Assembly: GCF_019711535.1 (NCBI RefSeq)
Contig: NZ_JAIGNP010000003.1
Coordinates: forward strand, 434,001-498,000
Length of the DNA stretch: 64,000 nt
From: Qipengyuania aestuarii
GTDB taxonomy: Bacteria > Pseudomonadota > Alphaproteobacteria > Sphingomonadales > Sphingomonadaceae
Reading direction: 5' to 3'
In this document: positions 46,159 to 53,871 of the stretch, piece after piece
Layout: each line of letters starts with the position of its first letter
Numbering within the stretch: position 1 is the first letter of the stretch
Notes under the pieces: generated by a model
What the model was told of the DNA's origin: nothing
Database searches by the model: none
What the model saw: the letters and a program-made list of their open reading frames with translations, nothing else
Program-made: the position numbers and the translations under genes

Positions 46159-46629
46159 CTACTGGTCGATAACCTTCGTTTGGGGATGGTGCTTGTCGAG
46201 ATGCTTGATGATGGTCTTCAAATTCTTCGTGTTCGACCGGTATACGAGGTCGAACGCGTCCCCCACCAGCGGAACCGCGCCCACGGCGGTATCGAAACCG
46301 ATGCGCCCCATCATGTGCCACAGCTTCCATTTCGGCAGGCCGAGATTGCGCGCCTCCCAGACGATGTAGCTGCCCATGGCCGCGGTAATCAGATCGCCCA
46401 GAACGGGGACGAGACCGATCACCGTGTCGAGGCCGATGCGGTAATTCGTGCCCGGCAGCGTCATTGAACGTTCGAGGATGATTTCCATCGCTTCGACCCG
46501 GCGGCGGATCGATTGCGGATCGCGGCCACCCGGAAAATCGAAACGCAGCGGGGCTGCCCCGCCCTGCGGTCCGAAGGTTTCGTCCTGTCGGGGCTGCGGC
46601 TCGATCGGCGTGAGGCGTCTGTCGTCCAT
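46159..46629 (-). CDS. DUF4112 domain-containing protein
   Basis: 156 residues. After a polar N-terminus comes the DUF4112 core with IGLDTVIGLVPVLGDLITAA and a mirrored GFDTAVGAVPLVGDAFDLVY; these two Gly/Pro/Asp motifs are diagnostic. Two or three hydrophobic segments suggest membrane association. Function unknown. It sits 5 bp after the solute-binding lipoprotein gene upstream and 36 bp before kynA. Confidence 0.88.
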   Translation of the reverse strand: MDDRRLTPIEPQPRQDETFGPQGGAAPLRFDFPGGRDPQSIRRRVEAMEIILERSMTLPGTNYRIGLDTVIGLVPVLGDLITAAMGSYIVWEARNLGLPKWKLWHMMGRIGFDTAVGAVPLVGDAFDLVYRSNTKNLKTIIKHLDKHHPQTKVIDQ

Positions 46630-46634
46630 ACGCT

Positions 46635-48098
46635 CTAGATGGGGGCTTTGGACAGCGGGAACAAGGGATGCACGGCCCAGCCGTTCTCGGAGAACCCCTC
46701 CACCCCGGCGCGCGCCTGCGACCAGCGGATCGGCGTGCCCAGCGGGATGTAGAGATTGGTCGCCGTCAGCGTCTGCTCGGCCTCGGCAAGGTAGGAGGCT
46801 TCTTCGGCCGGATTGGCGGCATCGAGCGAGAGTTCGACCAGATAATCGGTGTCGGGCGAACAGACCGGGGCCGAGAAGGCGCAGTTGAACTGGTTGAGGA
46901 ACCAGCGGGCTCCGGCAAACCGCGCCGTACTGTCACGCAGGGCCAGGTCCGCACCATCGCGCTGCTCGGCGCGCTGCAAGGTCACGCCGACCGAGGCGAG
47001 ATCTTCGGCTAGGGCGGCGAACAGGAAATCCGATCCCGGCCCCTGTGGCAGATAGACAGATACAGCCGCTGCGGCGCCGTTCTGGACCTGCCACTGGCGC
47101 ACGCGCAAGGCGGCTTCGTTACGGCGCTGGTCGAGCGAGAGGGTAGTCCAGCGCTCGGCCACGCTCCCGTCGTCGCCCGGCATGTCGGCGGCCACGATGC
47201 GGTTCGACCCGGTCCAGCCCGAGAGGTTGAACTGCGCCACCAGCGAAGGGCGATCGATCGCCAGCGCCAGCGCCTCGCGATTGGCGGGGGTTGCGAGAAA
47301 GCCTTCGGGGCGTAGCACGTCGAGGCCAAACAGGCCGATCGCCGAATCGAGCCGAACGGTGCCGCGCGACAGCGCCCCGGTAATGGCGAGCGGGAGGGTT
47401 TCCAGACGGCCGCCGAGCAGCAGGTCGACCTGCCCTTGCTCGAACGCCTGAGCGGCAGCGCGCGGGGCATAGGGCGCCAGCTGAACCCGGTCGACGATCT
47501 CGAACCAGTTACGGCGCGGGGACTGGCCGCGCAATTCCGGCGGGATCGGCACCAGGACAGTGGCATCGCCTTCGCGTTCGGCCAGCATCGGTCCGGCATT
47601 GCCCTCGTCCAGCGCCACGCCCAGTTCCGGCTGGGCGATGAGATGGAGGAACCCCGGCATGGGGCTGCGCAGGCGAATTTCGATGACCCGGCCGGTCATC
47701 ACGCGCACTTCCGAAATCTTCGCCAGGTCGAGACCGAGGCTGGTGCCCTTCACCCGTTCGATGCTTTCCTCCAGCCCTTCGGCCACGGCGCGCGCCGTCA
47801 GACGGGTGCCGTCGGGCAGATCGAATTCGGTGATGCGGAAAATATAGCTGCGGCCGTCATCGGTGACGATCCAGCGTTCGGCCAGGCCGGGGACGATCTC
47901 GCCAGCGGCGTTGAACCGGACGAGGCCCTGCTGCTGCGCCCCGTGAAGCAATTGCGCGCCGGGGGCCAGTTCCAGACCGACCGCATAAAGCGACGCCGCA
48001 TCTCCCATATGGGCGACCCTGACCAGGCCATCATCAGCCGCCCCGCCGCAGGAAGCCACGAGCGCGGCGGACAACAACAGGGCAGAATGGCGAAGCAT
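46635..48098 (-). CDS. Family 5 solute-binding lipoprotein (peptide-type)
   Basis: 487 residues. Lipoprotein signal with lipobox ASCG (MLRHSALLLSAALVASCGG). SBP_bac_5 features: LVRFNAAGEIVPGLAERWIV, YIFRITEFDLPDGTRLTARA, LATPANREALALAIDR. It should capture peptides or similar at the outer face of the inner membrane, but no permease or ATPase is encoded nearby, so it may work with distant genes or be re-purposed. Followed by DUF4112 after 5 bp. Confidence 0.85.
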   Translation of the reverse strand: MLRHSALLLSAALVASCGGAADDGLVRVAHMGDAASLYAVGLELAPGAQLLHGAQQQGLVRFNAAGEIVPGLAERWIVTDDGRSYIFRITEFDLPDGTRLTARAVAEGLEESIERVKGTSLGLDLAKISEVRVMTGRVIEIRLRSPMPGFLHLIAQPELGVALDEGNAGPMLAEREGDATVLVPIPPELRGQSPRRNWFEIVDRVQLAPYAPRAAAQAFEQGQVDLLLGGRLETLPLAITGALSRGTVRLDSAIGLFGLDVLRPEGFLATPANREALALAIDRPSLVAQFNLSGWTGSNRIVAADMPGDDGSVAERWTTLSLDQRRNEAALRVRQWQVQNGAAAAVSVYLPQGPGSDFLFAALAEDLASVGVTLQRAEQRDGADLALRDSTARFAGARWFLNQFNCAFSAPVCSPDTDYLVELSLDAANPAEEASYLAEAEQTLTATNLYIPLGTPIRWSQARAGVEGFSENGWAVHPLFPLSKAPI

Positions 48099-48142
48099 GC
48101 GTGTGACCTAGCAGCGCGGCAGGCACACGCAAGATTAACGGC

Positions 48143-48511
48143 TTAGACGCTGCGCGGCTTTCCGTAGCTTTCGCGCGGCGTGATCGCGGCGCGGGCATAG
48201 CGGGGGGCTTCGGGCATGTCGCCGACAAGGCTGGTGCGCGCTGCGTCGGCCTTGATCGGCTCGTCAAAACGGATGCCGATTCGCGCGCTTCTGGTCCAGG
48301 TTACCGTGCCGCCGACATCGCCGATCTGCCGGATGGAAACCACGGCGCGCTGCCCTTCGCCGGCCAGGACCGGACCTTCGACCTGGATCCCCGAATTGGA
48401 CAGATTGCGGATCTTGACCCTCTCGCTCGCGCCAGCACCTTCGACCGTCAGCTGCGCCATCATCAGCACGCTGTCGCGTTTTTCGTTTCGCAAGTCGGTG
48501 TCAGGCATCAT
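48143..48511 (-). CDS. PilZ domain protein
   Basis: 122 residues from tandem ATGs at 48511/48508, preceded by GGAGG. PilZ c-di-GMP binding motifs: RNEKR (RxxxR) and NLSNSGIQVEG (the D/N-x-S-x-x-G part). The rest is one beta barrel with no output domain. Likely a c-di-GMP sensor that acts by protein contact. The 207-bp leader holds TTAA strings and no other gene. Confidence 0.85.
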   Translation of the reverse strand: MMPDTDLRNEKRDSVLMMAQLTVEGAGASERVKIRNLSNSGIQVEGPVLAGEGQRAVVSIRQIGDVGGTVTWTRSARIGIRFDEPIKADAARTSLVGDMPEAPRYARAAITPRESYGKPRSV

Positions 48512-48718
48512 TCTGGCCTCCAGCGAGCAGTGGGCGTTATCCATTGGCTGAAAGGGTAATACAGGGATCGGCTTAAAAGATAAACTGCGGTTAACCTTGT
48601 TCGTTAACGATCGCCGGGTGCCGCGCTGCCCTGCCCGGTCAGACGGCCGGAAAGCGCAAGGGTCCGCCAGAGTTACGATCCGCCAGTGAACAGGTTCGTC
48701 AGCGCGAGGCGGGACGCC

Positions 48719-49177
48719 TCACTCGTCGCGCGAAACCTTTTCGCGGCGCTCGTGCGCTTCCTGCGCTTCTACGGTCATGGTCGCAACCGGCCTTGCGATA
48801 AGACGGCGCAAGCCGATCGGATCGCCCGTCACTTCGCACCAGCCATATTCGCCCTGATCGATCCGGCGCAGCGCCGCATCGATCTTAGCGATCAGCTTGC
48901 GCTGGCGGTCACGCGTGCGCAGTTCGATCCCCCAGTCGGTTTCCGACGAGGCGCGATCGTTGAGGTCGGAATCGCGGATGGGCCCGTCCTGGAGCGATTG
49001 CAATGTCTGCCCTGCCGCGTCGTGGATCGACTTCTTCCAGTCGAGCAGCAGCACGCGGAAATAATCCAGCTGCGTGTCGCCCATATATTCTTCGTCGTCC
49101 GACGGGACGTAATCGGGATCGACGGCAGCTTTTGCCTGGGCAAGTTTTTCCGAAACATTCGATGCCGATGAGGCCAT
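48719..49177 (-). CDS. dksA: RNA polymerase-binding protein DksA
   Basis: 152 residues from the ATG at 49177. Coiled-coil tip with the key acidic DxxDxA-like stretch (DSDLNDRASSETDWG) and the C-terminal globular part GEYGWCEVTGDPIGLRRLIARP. Only one of the four zinc cysteines of E. coli DksA is present, as in many alphaproteobacterial DksA proteins, so zinc is probably not bound. It helps ppGpp retune rRNA and stress promoters. Single gene with its own leader. Confidence 0.92.
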   Translation of the reverse strand: MASSASNVSEKLAQAKAAVDPDYVPSDDEEYMGDTQLDYFRVLLLDWKKSIHDAAGQTLQSLQDGPIRDSDLNDRASSETDWGIELRTRDRQRKLIAKIDAALRRIDQGEYGWCEVTGDPIGLRRLIARPVATMTVEAQEAHERREKVSRDE

Positions 49178-49374
49178 TGAGCGTGGTACCTTCTTCCCAA
49201 CTCTCGAGTGTTCGGCGAGCCGCCATCCTGCTGGGCCGGATTTTTCCGGTCCCTGAAGCCCTCCGAAAGCGCGGCCTATAGAAGCGGGGCGGTAGGCCCG
49301 CAAGCGGCTTTCGGGCGATTTACCCGAAAGTTGCGACCCATTCGCAAGCGCGGTTAACGCCTATTGCACCGAAG

Positions 49375-49389
49375 TTAACCATATGTTGA
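49375..49389 (+). promoter_or_regulatory. CtrA-type box before the Sel1 gene
   Basis: TTAACCATATGTTGA fits the CtrA consensus TTAA-N7-TTAA with one mismatch and contains the full half-motif TTAACCAT. It lies 66-80 bp before the start of the next gene. Another TTAA is at 49354-49357. Confidence 0.45.
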
Positions 49390-49454
49390 CCAAGAGATCG
49401 CAGTCTGGGCCTTGCCGGCCGCCGAGCTGGCGTTCGAAACGGGGAGTTCGGGAT

Positions 49455-49784
49455 ATGGTTTTCAAGGCAATCGACGGGGGCGCAGGCCGCATCGAACAGA
49501 GTGACCGGGGCATGGTCACGATCGCGGAATATCTGGCCAATTACGAGCAGGGCAGCGTGGACGCGCTTTACGATCTTGGCGTCGCGCTCTCCACGGGCAG
49601 CCACGGCTGCATCGTCGACATGATCGAAGCGCACAAATGGTTCAACATCGCCGCATCGATGTATCACACGGAAGCCGCCTGGGCGCGCGCCGACGTGGCC
49701 GACGAAATGACGGCACGCGAAATTCACGAAGCCCAGCGCCGTGCGCGCAGCTGGCTGGACGCGGATCAGCGCAAAGTTGCGTGA
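49455..49784 (+). CDS. Sel1-like repeat protein
   Basis: 109 residues from the ATG at 49455, with GGGGAG ahead. One Sel1-type helix pair (SVDALYDLGVALSTGSHG then DMIEAHKWFNIAASMYH) followed by a helical end (DEMTAREIHEAQRRARSWL). Sel1/TPR-like modules mediate protein contacts. The leader carries a CtrA-type box, suggesting cell-cycle control. Conserved-looking small protein; function unknown. Converges on the GNAT gene with a 1-bp gap. Confidence 0.8.
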   Translation: MVFKAIDGGAGRIEQSDRGMVTIAEYLANYEQGSVDALYDLGVALSTGSHGCIVDMIEAHKWFNIAASMYHTEAAWARADVADEMTAREIHEAQRRARSWLDADQRKVA

Positions 49785-49785
49785 T

Positions 49786-50922
49786 CTAGGCCTGCCGTTT
49801 GAAGGGCGTTCGACGCTCGAGATAATTGCGGTCGGCGGCCACGCCTTCGCGCTCGCGCTCGAGGAACTCCGCCACCGCCGCGCGGAAGCCGGGATCGGCG
49901 ATCCAGTGGGCGGAGACGGTTTCGACGGGCTCGTAGCCGCGGGCGAGTTTGTGCCCGCCCTGGGCCCCGGCCTCGACCCGCGCGAGGCCTAGCTCGATCG
50001 CGACATCGATCGCCTGGTAATAGCAGAGCTCGAAATGAAGGAAGCGCACCTGCCGGGTGCAGCCCCAATAGCGCCCGTATAGCGCATCGCCGCCGATGAA
50101 ATTGAGCGCACCGGCGATCGGTTCGCCATCATCGAGCGCCAGCACCAGCACGATGGCATCGCCCATGCGCTCGCCCATCAGGTCGAAGGCGGCGCGGGTC
50201 AGATAGGGCTGGCCCCATTTGCGCGCGCCGGTGTCCTGATAGAAATGCCAGAAGGCATCCCAGTGTTCGGGCTTGATCTCGCCGCCCGTGAGCCGCACGA
50301 TCTCCAGCCCTTCCTGCGCCGCGGCACGTTCCTTGCGCAGATCCTTGCGCTTGCGCGAGGTCAGCGTGGCGAGGAAATCGTCGAAGCTGCCGAAACCCTG
50401 ATTGACCCAGTGGAACTGGATATCGGTGCGCAGCAGCCATTCGGCCTCTTCGAACAGCGGCACCTGATCGGGCTCGATGAAAGTGGCATGAGCGGACGAA
50501 AAGCCGTTCTGCAGGCAGACCTGCTGCGCCGCCGAGAGCAGCGGTGCGGCCAGCGCCGGATCGGACAGCAGCAGACGCGGACCGGTAGCGGGCGTGAAGG
50601 GCGCCGCGATCTGGAGCTTGGGGTAATAATTGCCCCCCGCCCTTTCATAAGCATCGGCCCAGGCATGGTCGAAGACATATTCGCCCTGGCTGTGACCCTT
50701 GGCATAAGCGGGCATGGCGGCGAGCGGCGGCCCGTCGTCCGCCGAGATCACCAGCGGCACGGGCTGCCAGCCGGTACCAGGCCCCACGCTTCCCGAATCT
50801 TCCAGCGCGGTGAGGAATTCGTGGCGCATGAAGGGATTGTCCCCGGCCAGCGCATTCCACGCCGCAGCGTCGAACGTACCGACCGAACCGGACATGCGCG
50901 CGGCGAGACCTTCTCCGCTCAT
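49786..50922 (-). CDS. GNAT/FemAB-like acyltransferase (DUF482)
   Basis: 378 residues. DUF482 family: NPFMRHEFLTALEDSGSV, YAKGHSQGEYVFDHAWADAY, and the GNAT-like core LTSRKRKDLRKERAAAQ, ending GAQGGHKLARGYEPVETVS. Such proteins are annotated as peptidoglycan or peptide aminoacyl transferases without firm proof. Last gene of a five-gene minus operon; its start overlaps the GDPD stop by ATGA. Confidence 0.85.
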   Translation of the reverse strand: MSGEGLAARMSGSVGTFDAAAWNALAGDNPFMRHEFLTALEDSGSVGPGTGWQPVPLVISADDGPPLAAMPAYAKGHSQGEYVFDHAWADAYERAGGNYYPKLQIAAPFTPATGPRLLLSDPALAAPLLSAAQQVCLQNGFSSAHATFIEPDQVPLFEEAEWLLRTDIQFHWVNQGFGSFDDFLATLTSRKRKDLRKERAAAQEGLEIVRLTGGEIKPEHWDAFWHFYQDTGARKWGQPYLTRAAFDLMGERMGDAIVLVLALDDGEPIAGALNFIGGDALYGRYWGCTRQVRFLHFELCYYQAIDVAIELGLARVEAGAQGGHKLARGYEPVETVSAHWIADPGFRAAVAEFLEREREGVAADRNYLERRTPFKRQA

Positions 50923-51680
50923 GCCAGCCCTTCCCCTTCCGCGATCAGCGCATCGGCATGCGCCGCGCCCTGTTCGCGCCGTTCGGGCGAATCAACGGTC
51001 CAGGTGAGGACGGGCATTCCGCGGGCGCGGAGCGAGGCGACCATGGGATTGGGCAAGGCCGCGACATGATAGGCGATGAATTCGGGCCGCGCGACCCAGA
51101 GCGCGAGATGCCGCTGCCAGGCCTTCTGGGTCATGCCCACCTCATCCTCGCGCATGACGAGGCCGCGCACGGTCTGCGGCGAATGCTTCGCGAACCAGAT
51201 GCAGACGCGCGGATCGAAGCTCATCACGGCGTGCGGCCCGGCATATTGCTCCAGCGCCTTCGCCACCGCGCGGCAGCTGCGTTTCACATCGTAGCCGCGC
51301 CGCGATTTCACCTCGATCAGGATGGGCACCTTGCCTTCCACCAGCGCCAGCAGATCGTCCAGCCGCGCGAGCTTGTGTTCGCTGTCGAGGAAGGCGATCT
51401 GCGCCAGTTCTTCCGCGCTATGCGCAGACAGCGGCCCTCTGACGCCGGTGAGCCGGTCGAGTTCCCAGTCATGCACCAGCATCGCCTGCCCATCGCGGCT
51501 GCGCTGGATATCGCATTCCACGCCCAGCCCGCGTTCGACCGCCAGGGCAAAGCCCGCGAGCGAATTTTCCGGCACGCCGGCCGAATGCAGCCCGCGGTGG
51601 GCATAGGTCCAGTCGCGCAGCCACCCGACCCGCGCGGGATCGGGCGGCCGGACGACAAGCCGGTCAAACAGCGAGAGCAC
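50919..51680 (-). CDS. Glycerophosphodiester phosphodiesterase
   Basis: 253 residues, cytosolic (no signal peptide). GDPD signature AHRGLHSAGVPENSLAGFAL with the catalytic histidine, metal ligands in VECDIQRSRDGQAMLVHD, and the later IEVKSR. It hydrolyses glycerophosphodiesters from phospholipid turnover to glycerol-3-phosphate. Overlaps the GNAT gene downstream and follows ridA by 41 bp. Confidence 0.92.
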   Translation of the reverse strand: MLSLFDRLVVRPPDPARVGWLRDWTYAHRGLHSAGVPENSLAGFALAVERGLGVECDIQRSRDGQAMLVHDWELDRLTGVRGPLSAHSAEELAQIAFLDSEHKLARLDDLLALVEGKVPILIEVKSRRGYDVKRSCRAVAKALEQYAGPHAVMSFDPRVCIWFAKHSPQTVRGLVMREDEVGMTQKAWQRHLALWVARPEFIAYHVAALPNPMVASLRARGMPVLTWTVDSPERREQGAAHADALIAEGEGLA

Positions 51681-51721
51681 GCCCGCTCACCGCTGCCAGC
51701 CGTGCCGCAAGTGGCGCAAGA

Positions 51722-52177
51722 TCAGTCCTTAAGCGCAATGATCGCGTCGACTTCGACCGCCGCATCGAGCGGCAGGACCGGCACGCCGACCGCGCTGCGC
51801 GCATGGCGGCCCGCGTCGCCGAAGACTTCGAACATCAGATCGCTGGTGCCGTTCACGACCTTGGGCTGGTCGGTGAAACCGGGCACGCTGGAGACGAACC
51901 CGCCCAGCTTGACCACCTTTTCCACGCGTTCGAGCAGCCCCGCCGCCTTGAGCTGGGCAAGGATCATCAGCCCGCAGGCGCGCGCGGCCTGCTGCCCGCG
52001 TTCCAGCGTGACGTCCTGCCCCAGCTTGCCGGTCACGAGCGTCCCGTCGACGAAGGGTAGTTGGCCCGAGACATAGGCGGTGGAGCCGGACACGACGAGC
52101 GGCTGATAACTGGCAACCGGTGCCGCTGCTTCGGGCAGCGTGATGCCCAGTTCTTCCAGTTTGGCCTCGATAGTCAT
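51722..52177 (-). CDS. RidA family protein
   Basis: 151 residues, in the longer YjgH/TdcF-like branch. Motifs: VVSGSTAYVSGQLPFVDG and GLMILAQLKAAGLLERVEKVV with GFVSSVPGFTDQP. RidA enzymes deaminate reactive enamines/imines such as 2-aminoacrylate. Residues near the end differ from the most common IEAVA pattern. ATGA overlap with the HAD gene upstream. Confidence 0.92.
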   Translation of the reverse strand: MTIEAKLEELGITLPEAAAPVASYQPLVVSGSTAYVSGQLPFVDGTLVTGKLGQDVTLERGQQAARACGLMILAQLKAAGLLERVEKVVKLGGFVSSVPGFTDQPKVVNGTSDLMFEVFGDAGRHARSAVGVPVLPLDAAVEVDAIIALKD

Positions 52178-52803
52178 GCGTTTTCCTTCTGCAATTGTTC
52201 TTCCAGCCAGGGCAGCGCTTTGTCCCAGGTGTCGATCCGCGCATCGGCGTGGCCCGCACTATGGGCGCAGTCGATATGCGGAGCGAGCTCGGGTTCGCCG
52301 CACAGGTGGAGCGTGGTGATCTGGGCGACAGTCTCGCGCGCGGAACGGTGATGCTGCGGCAGATCGTCGATGAAGATGGCTTTCGACGGCTGATATTCGT
52401 CGAGAATGGCCTGCAGCGCCGGGCCCTTGGGGCCCTGGTTGGTGAAGACCCGCGCATCGAGGCCATGCCCGGCCAGCTGTTCGGTGCGCATCTGCTGGCG
52501 CTTGTCGACCAGATTGGTGAGGATCACCACATCGGCCTGGTCCGACAGCGAATTGAGCCCTTCGATCGCGCCGGGGATGGGTTCCTGCCGGTGCATTTCG
52601 GTATCGAAGAACATTCCCAGCTTGCGCCAGATCTCTTCCTGTTCGAGCACGGCGCCGCTGTCCTGCCAGCGCAGCGCCTGCGAAAAATCATTGCTGCCCA
52701 TGTGGAAATCCACGCCTTGGGTTTCGGCAAGCCAGGTCCGGAAGGGCGAGACCATGTAGAGCAGCACCTCGTCGCAGTCGGAGATGATCAGCGGGCGGTT
52801 CAT
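52174..52803 (-). CDS. HAD family hydrolase
   Basis: 209 residues. HAD motif I with nucleophile aspartate in IISDCDEVLLYMVSPF, motif II TNLVDKR, and motif IV IFIDDLPQHHRSA. A small phosphatase acting on a soluble metabolite; substrate unknown. Overlaps DUF3572 upstream and ridA downstream, each by ATGA, so the operon is tightly coupled. Confidence 0.88.
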   Translation of the reverse strand: MNRPLIISDCDEVLLYMVSPFRTWLAETQGVDFHMGSNDFSQALRWQDSGAVLEQEEIWRKLGMFFDTEMHRQEPIPGAIEGLNSLSDQADVVILTNLVDKRQQMRTEQLAGHGLDARVFTNQGPKGPALQAILDEYQPSKAIFIDDLPQHHRSARETVAQITTLHLCGEPELAPHIDCAHSAGHADARIDTWDKALPWLEEQLQKENA

Positions 52804-53117
52804 GTGTTCAATTCCCTTGCAGCGGCGACCAGAGTTTCGGGCGTCGTGTTCAAAGCGTCTGCGGCCAGAATAAGGTCCGGTTCGTGATTGGCGAGGAATT
52901 CCAGCACCGCCGCCTGCACGCTGCGATCTTCCAGCCCGTGGCGCAGCCGCTCCGGCGTGAGGCCGGTGAGAGAGAGCAGGCGTTCGGCCCGCTTTTCGTC
53001 GGTCAGCGCCCAGCCGAGCGCTTCGAGCGCCAGCACTTCGGGCGCACGATCGTCTCTACCCGCCGATTTGTACCCGCTCGTAATTGTCAGTCCTTCCGCA
53101 TCTCTATAGGGGGTCAC
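52800..53117 (-). CDS. DUF3572 family protein, start uncertain
   Basis: About 105 residues if the GTG at 53117 is used. Core: APEVLALEALGWALTDEKRA then LLSLTGLTPERLRHGLED and AAVLEFLANHEPDLILAA, which fits DUF3572, often found beside divK in alphaproteobacteria. The start is unclear: no ATG is in frame. A TTG at 53150 would overlap divK, the GTG lacks a site, and an ATT at 53084 has a perfect GGAAGGA 6 nt before it. First gene of the minus operon, divergent from divK. Confidence 0.7.
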   Translation of the reverse strand: MTPYRDAEGLTITSGYKSAGRDDRAPEVLALEALGWALTDEKRAERLLSLTGLTPERLRHGLEDRSVQAAVLEFLANHEPDLILAADALNTTPETLVAAARELNT

Positions 53118-53143
53118 CCCTAGTGGCAGGAGTGACTGGGCAA

Positions 53144-53512
53144 GTGGCAAAGAGAATCCTCGTTGTCGAGGACAACGACCTCAATCGTAAGCTGTTTTGT
53201 GACGTTCTGAAGGCGAACGGTTACGAGGTAGTGCCGGTTGCCGATGGCAGCAATGTCGTGGGCACGGCAAAGAAATCCGAACCGGCTCTGATTATCATGG
53301 ATATCCAGCTGCCCAATATCAACGGGGTGGAGCTGATCGCCCAGCTCAAATCCGACAAGGCCTTGAAACATGTGCCGGTTCTGGCCGTCACCGCCTATGC
53401 TGGAAGGGGCGATGAAGACCGCATCCGTGAAGCGGGCGCGCAGGATTATCTGGCCAAGCCGGTGTCCATCGGGCCCTTCATGAACTCCGTCCGCCAGCTG
53501 CTGGATGACTGA
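53144..53512 (+). CDS. divK: Single-domain response regulator DivK
   Basis: 122 residues from a GTG at 53144 (read as MAKRILVVEDNDLN); a GTG at 53132 is possible. All receiver residues intact: E9/D10, phospho-acceptor D53 in IIMDIQLP, threonine in VLAVTAYAGRGDE and lysine in YLAKPVS. Closest by motif to Caulobacter DivK, which with its kinases controls CtrA activity; ctrA lies about 28 kb away in this window. The usual downstream pleD is missing: the next gene is an acyl carrier protein. Confidence 0.9.
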   Translation: MAKRILVVEDNDLNRKLFCDVLKANGYEVVPVADGSNVVGTAKKSEPALIIMDIQLPNINGVELIAQLKSDKALKHVPVLAVTAYAGRGDEDRIREAGAQDYLAKPVSIGPFMNSVRQLLDD

Positions 53513-53528
53513 GCGCAGCGCCGCCAAG

Positions 53529-53558
53529 CTTGACAAGCGGGGCCGGAAACCGCTTTGC
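53529..53558 (+). promoter_or_regulatory. Candidate promoter of the ACP-SPT operon
   Basis: CTTGACA at 53529-53535 is a perfect -35. Seventeen bases later (53553-53558) CTTTGC is a poor -10. About 70 bp before the ACP start. Confidence 0.35.
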
Positions 53559-53625
53559 CGCCCCATTCGTTAGGGCCTGCAATACTGCAGGTCGCACCCG
53601 CATTTTGAAAGAACTGGACCAAGCC

Positions 53626-53871
53626 ATGGACCGTGCCGAGGTAGACGCGAAAATCCGCGAACTCGCAGAACCCTTCAACAAGAAGGGCATCGAGATCAAG
53701 GAAGACACCACCTTCCAGAACGATCTCGAATTCGACAGCCTGACGGTGATGGATTTCGTTGCCGAGATCGAGGATGAATTCGACATCATCATCTCGATGA
53801 ACCAGCAGGCCGAGATCGAGACCTATGGCCAGCTCGTCGATGCGGTTCACAAGCTGCAGGCCGCCGCATGA
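53626..53871 (+). CDS. Acyl carrier protein of the sphingolipid operon
   Basis: 81 residues from the ATG at 53626. Four-helix ACP with the phosphopantetheine serine in LEFDSLTVMDFVAEIEDEF. In sphingomonads and Caulobacter a dedicated ACP lies beside serine palmitoyltransferase and delivers the acyl group for sphingolipid bases. It overlaps spt by ATGA (53868-53871). Differs from the housekeeping AcpP motif (DSLD), consistent with a specialised role. Confidence 0.9.
   Translation: MDRAEVDAKIRELAEPFNKKGIEIKEDTTFQNDLEFDSLTVMDFVAEIEDEFDIIISMNQQAEIETYGQLVDAVHKLQAAA

Noticed and set aside
48591..48607. TTAA pair upstream of the PilZ gene as a CtrA box
   Set aside because: Spacing is 9 bases, not 7; ordinary AT-rich leader.
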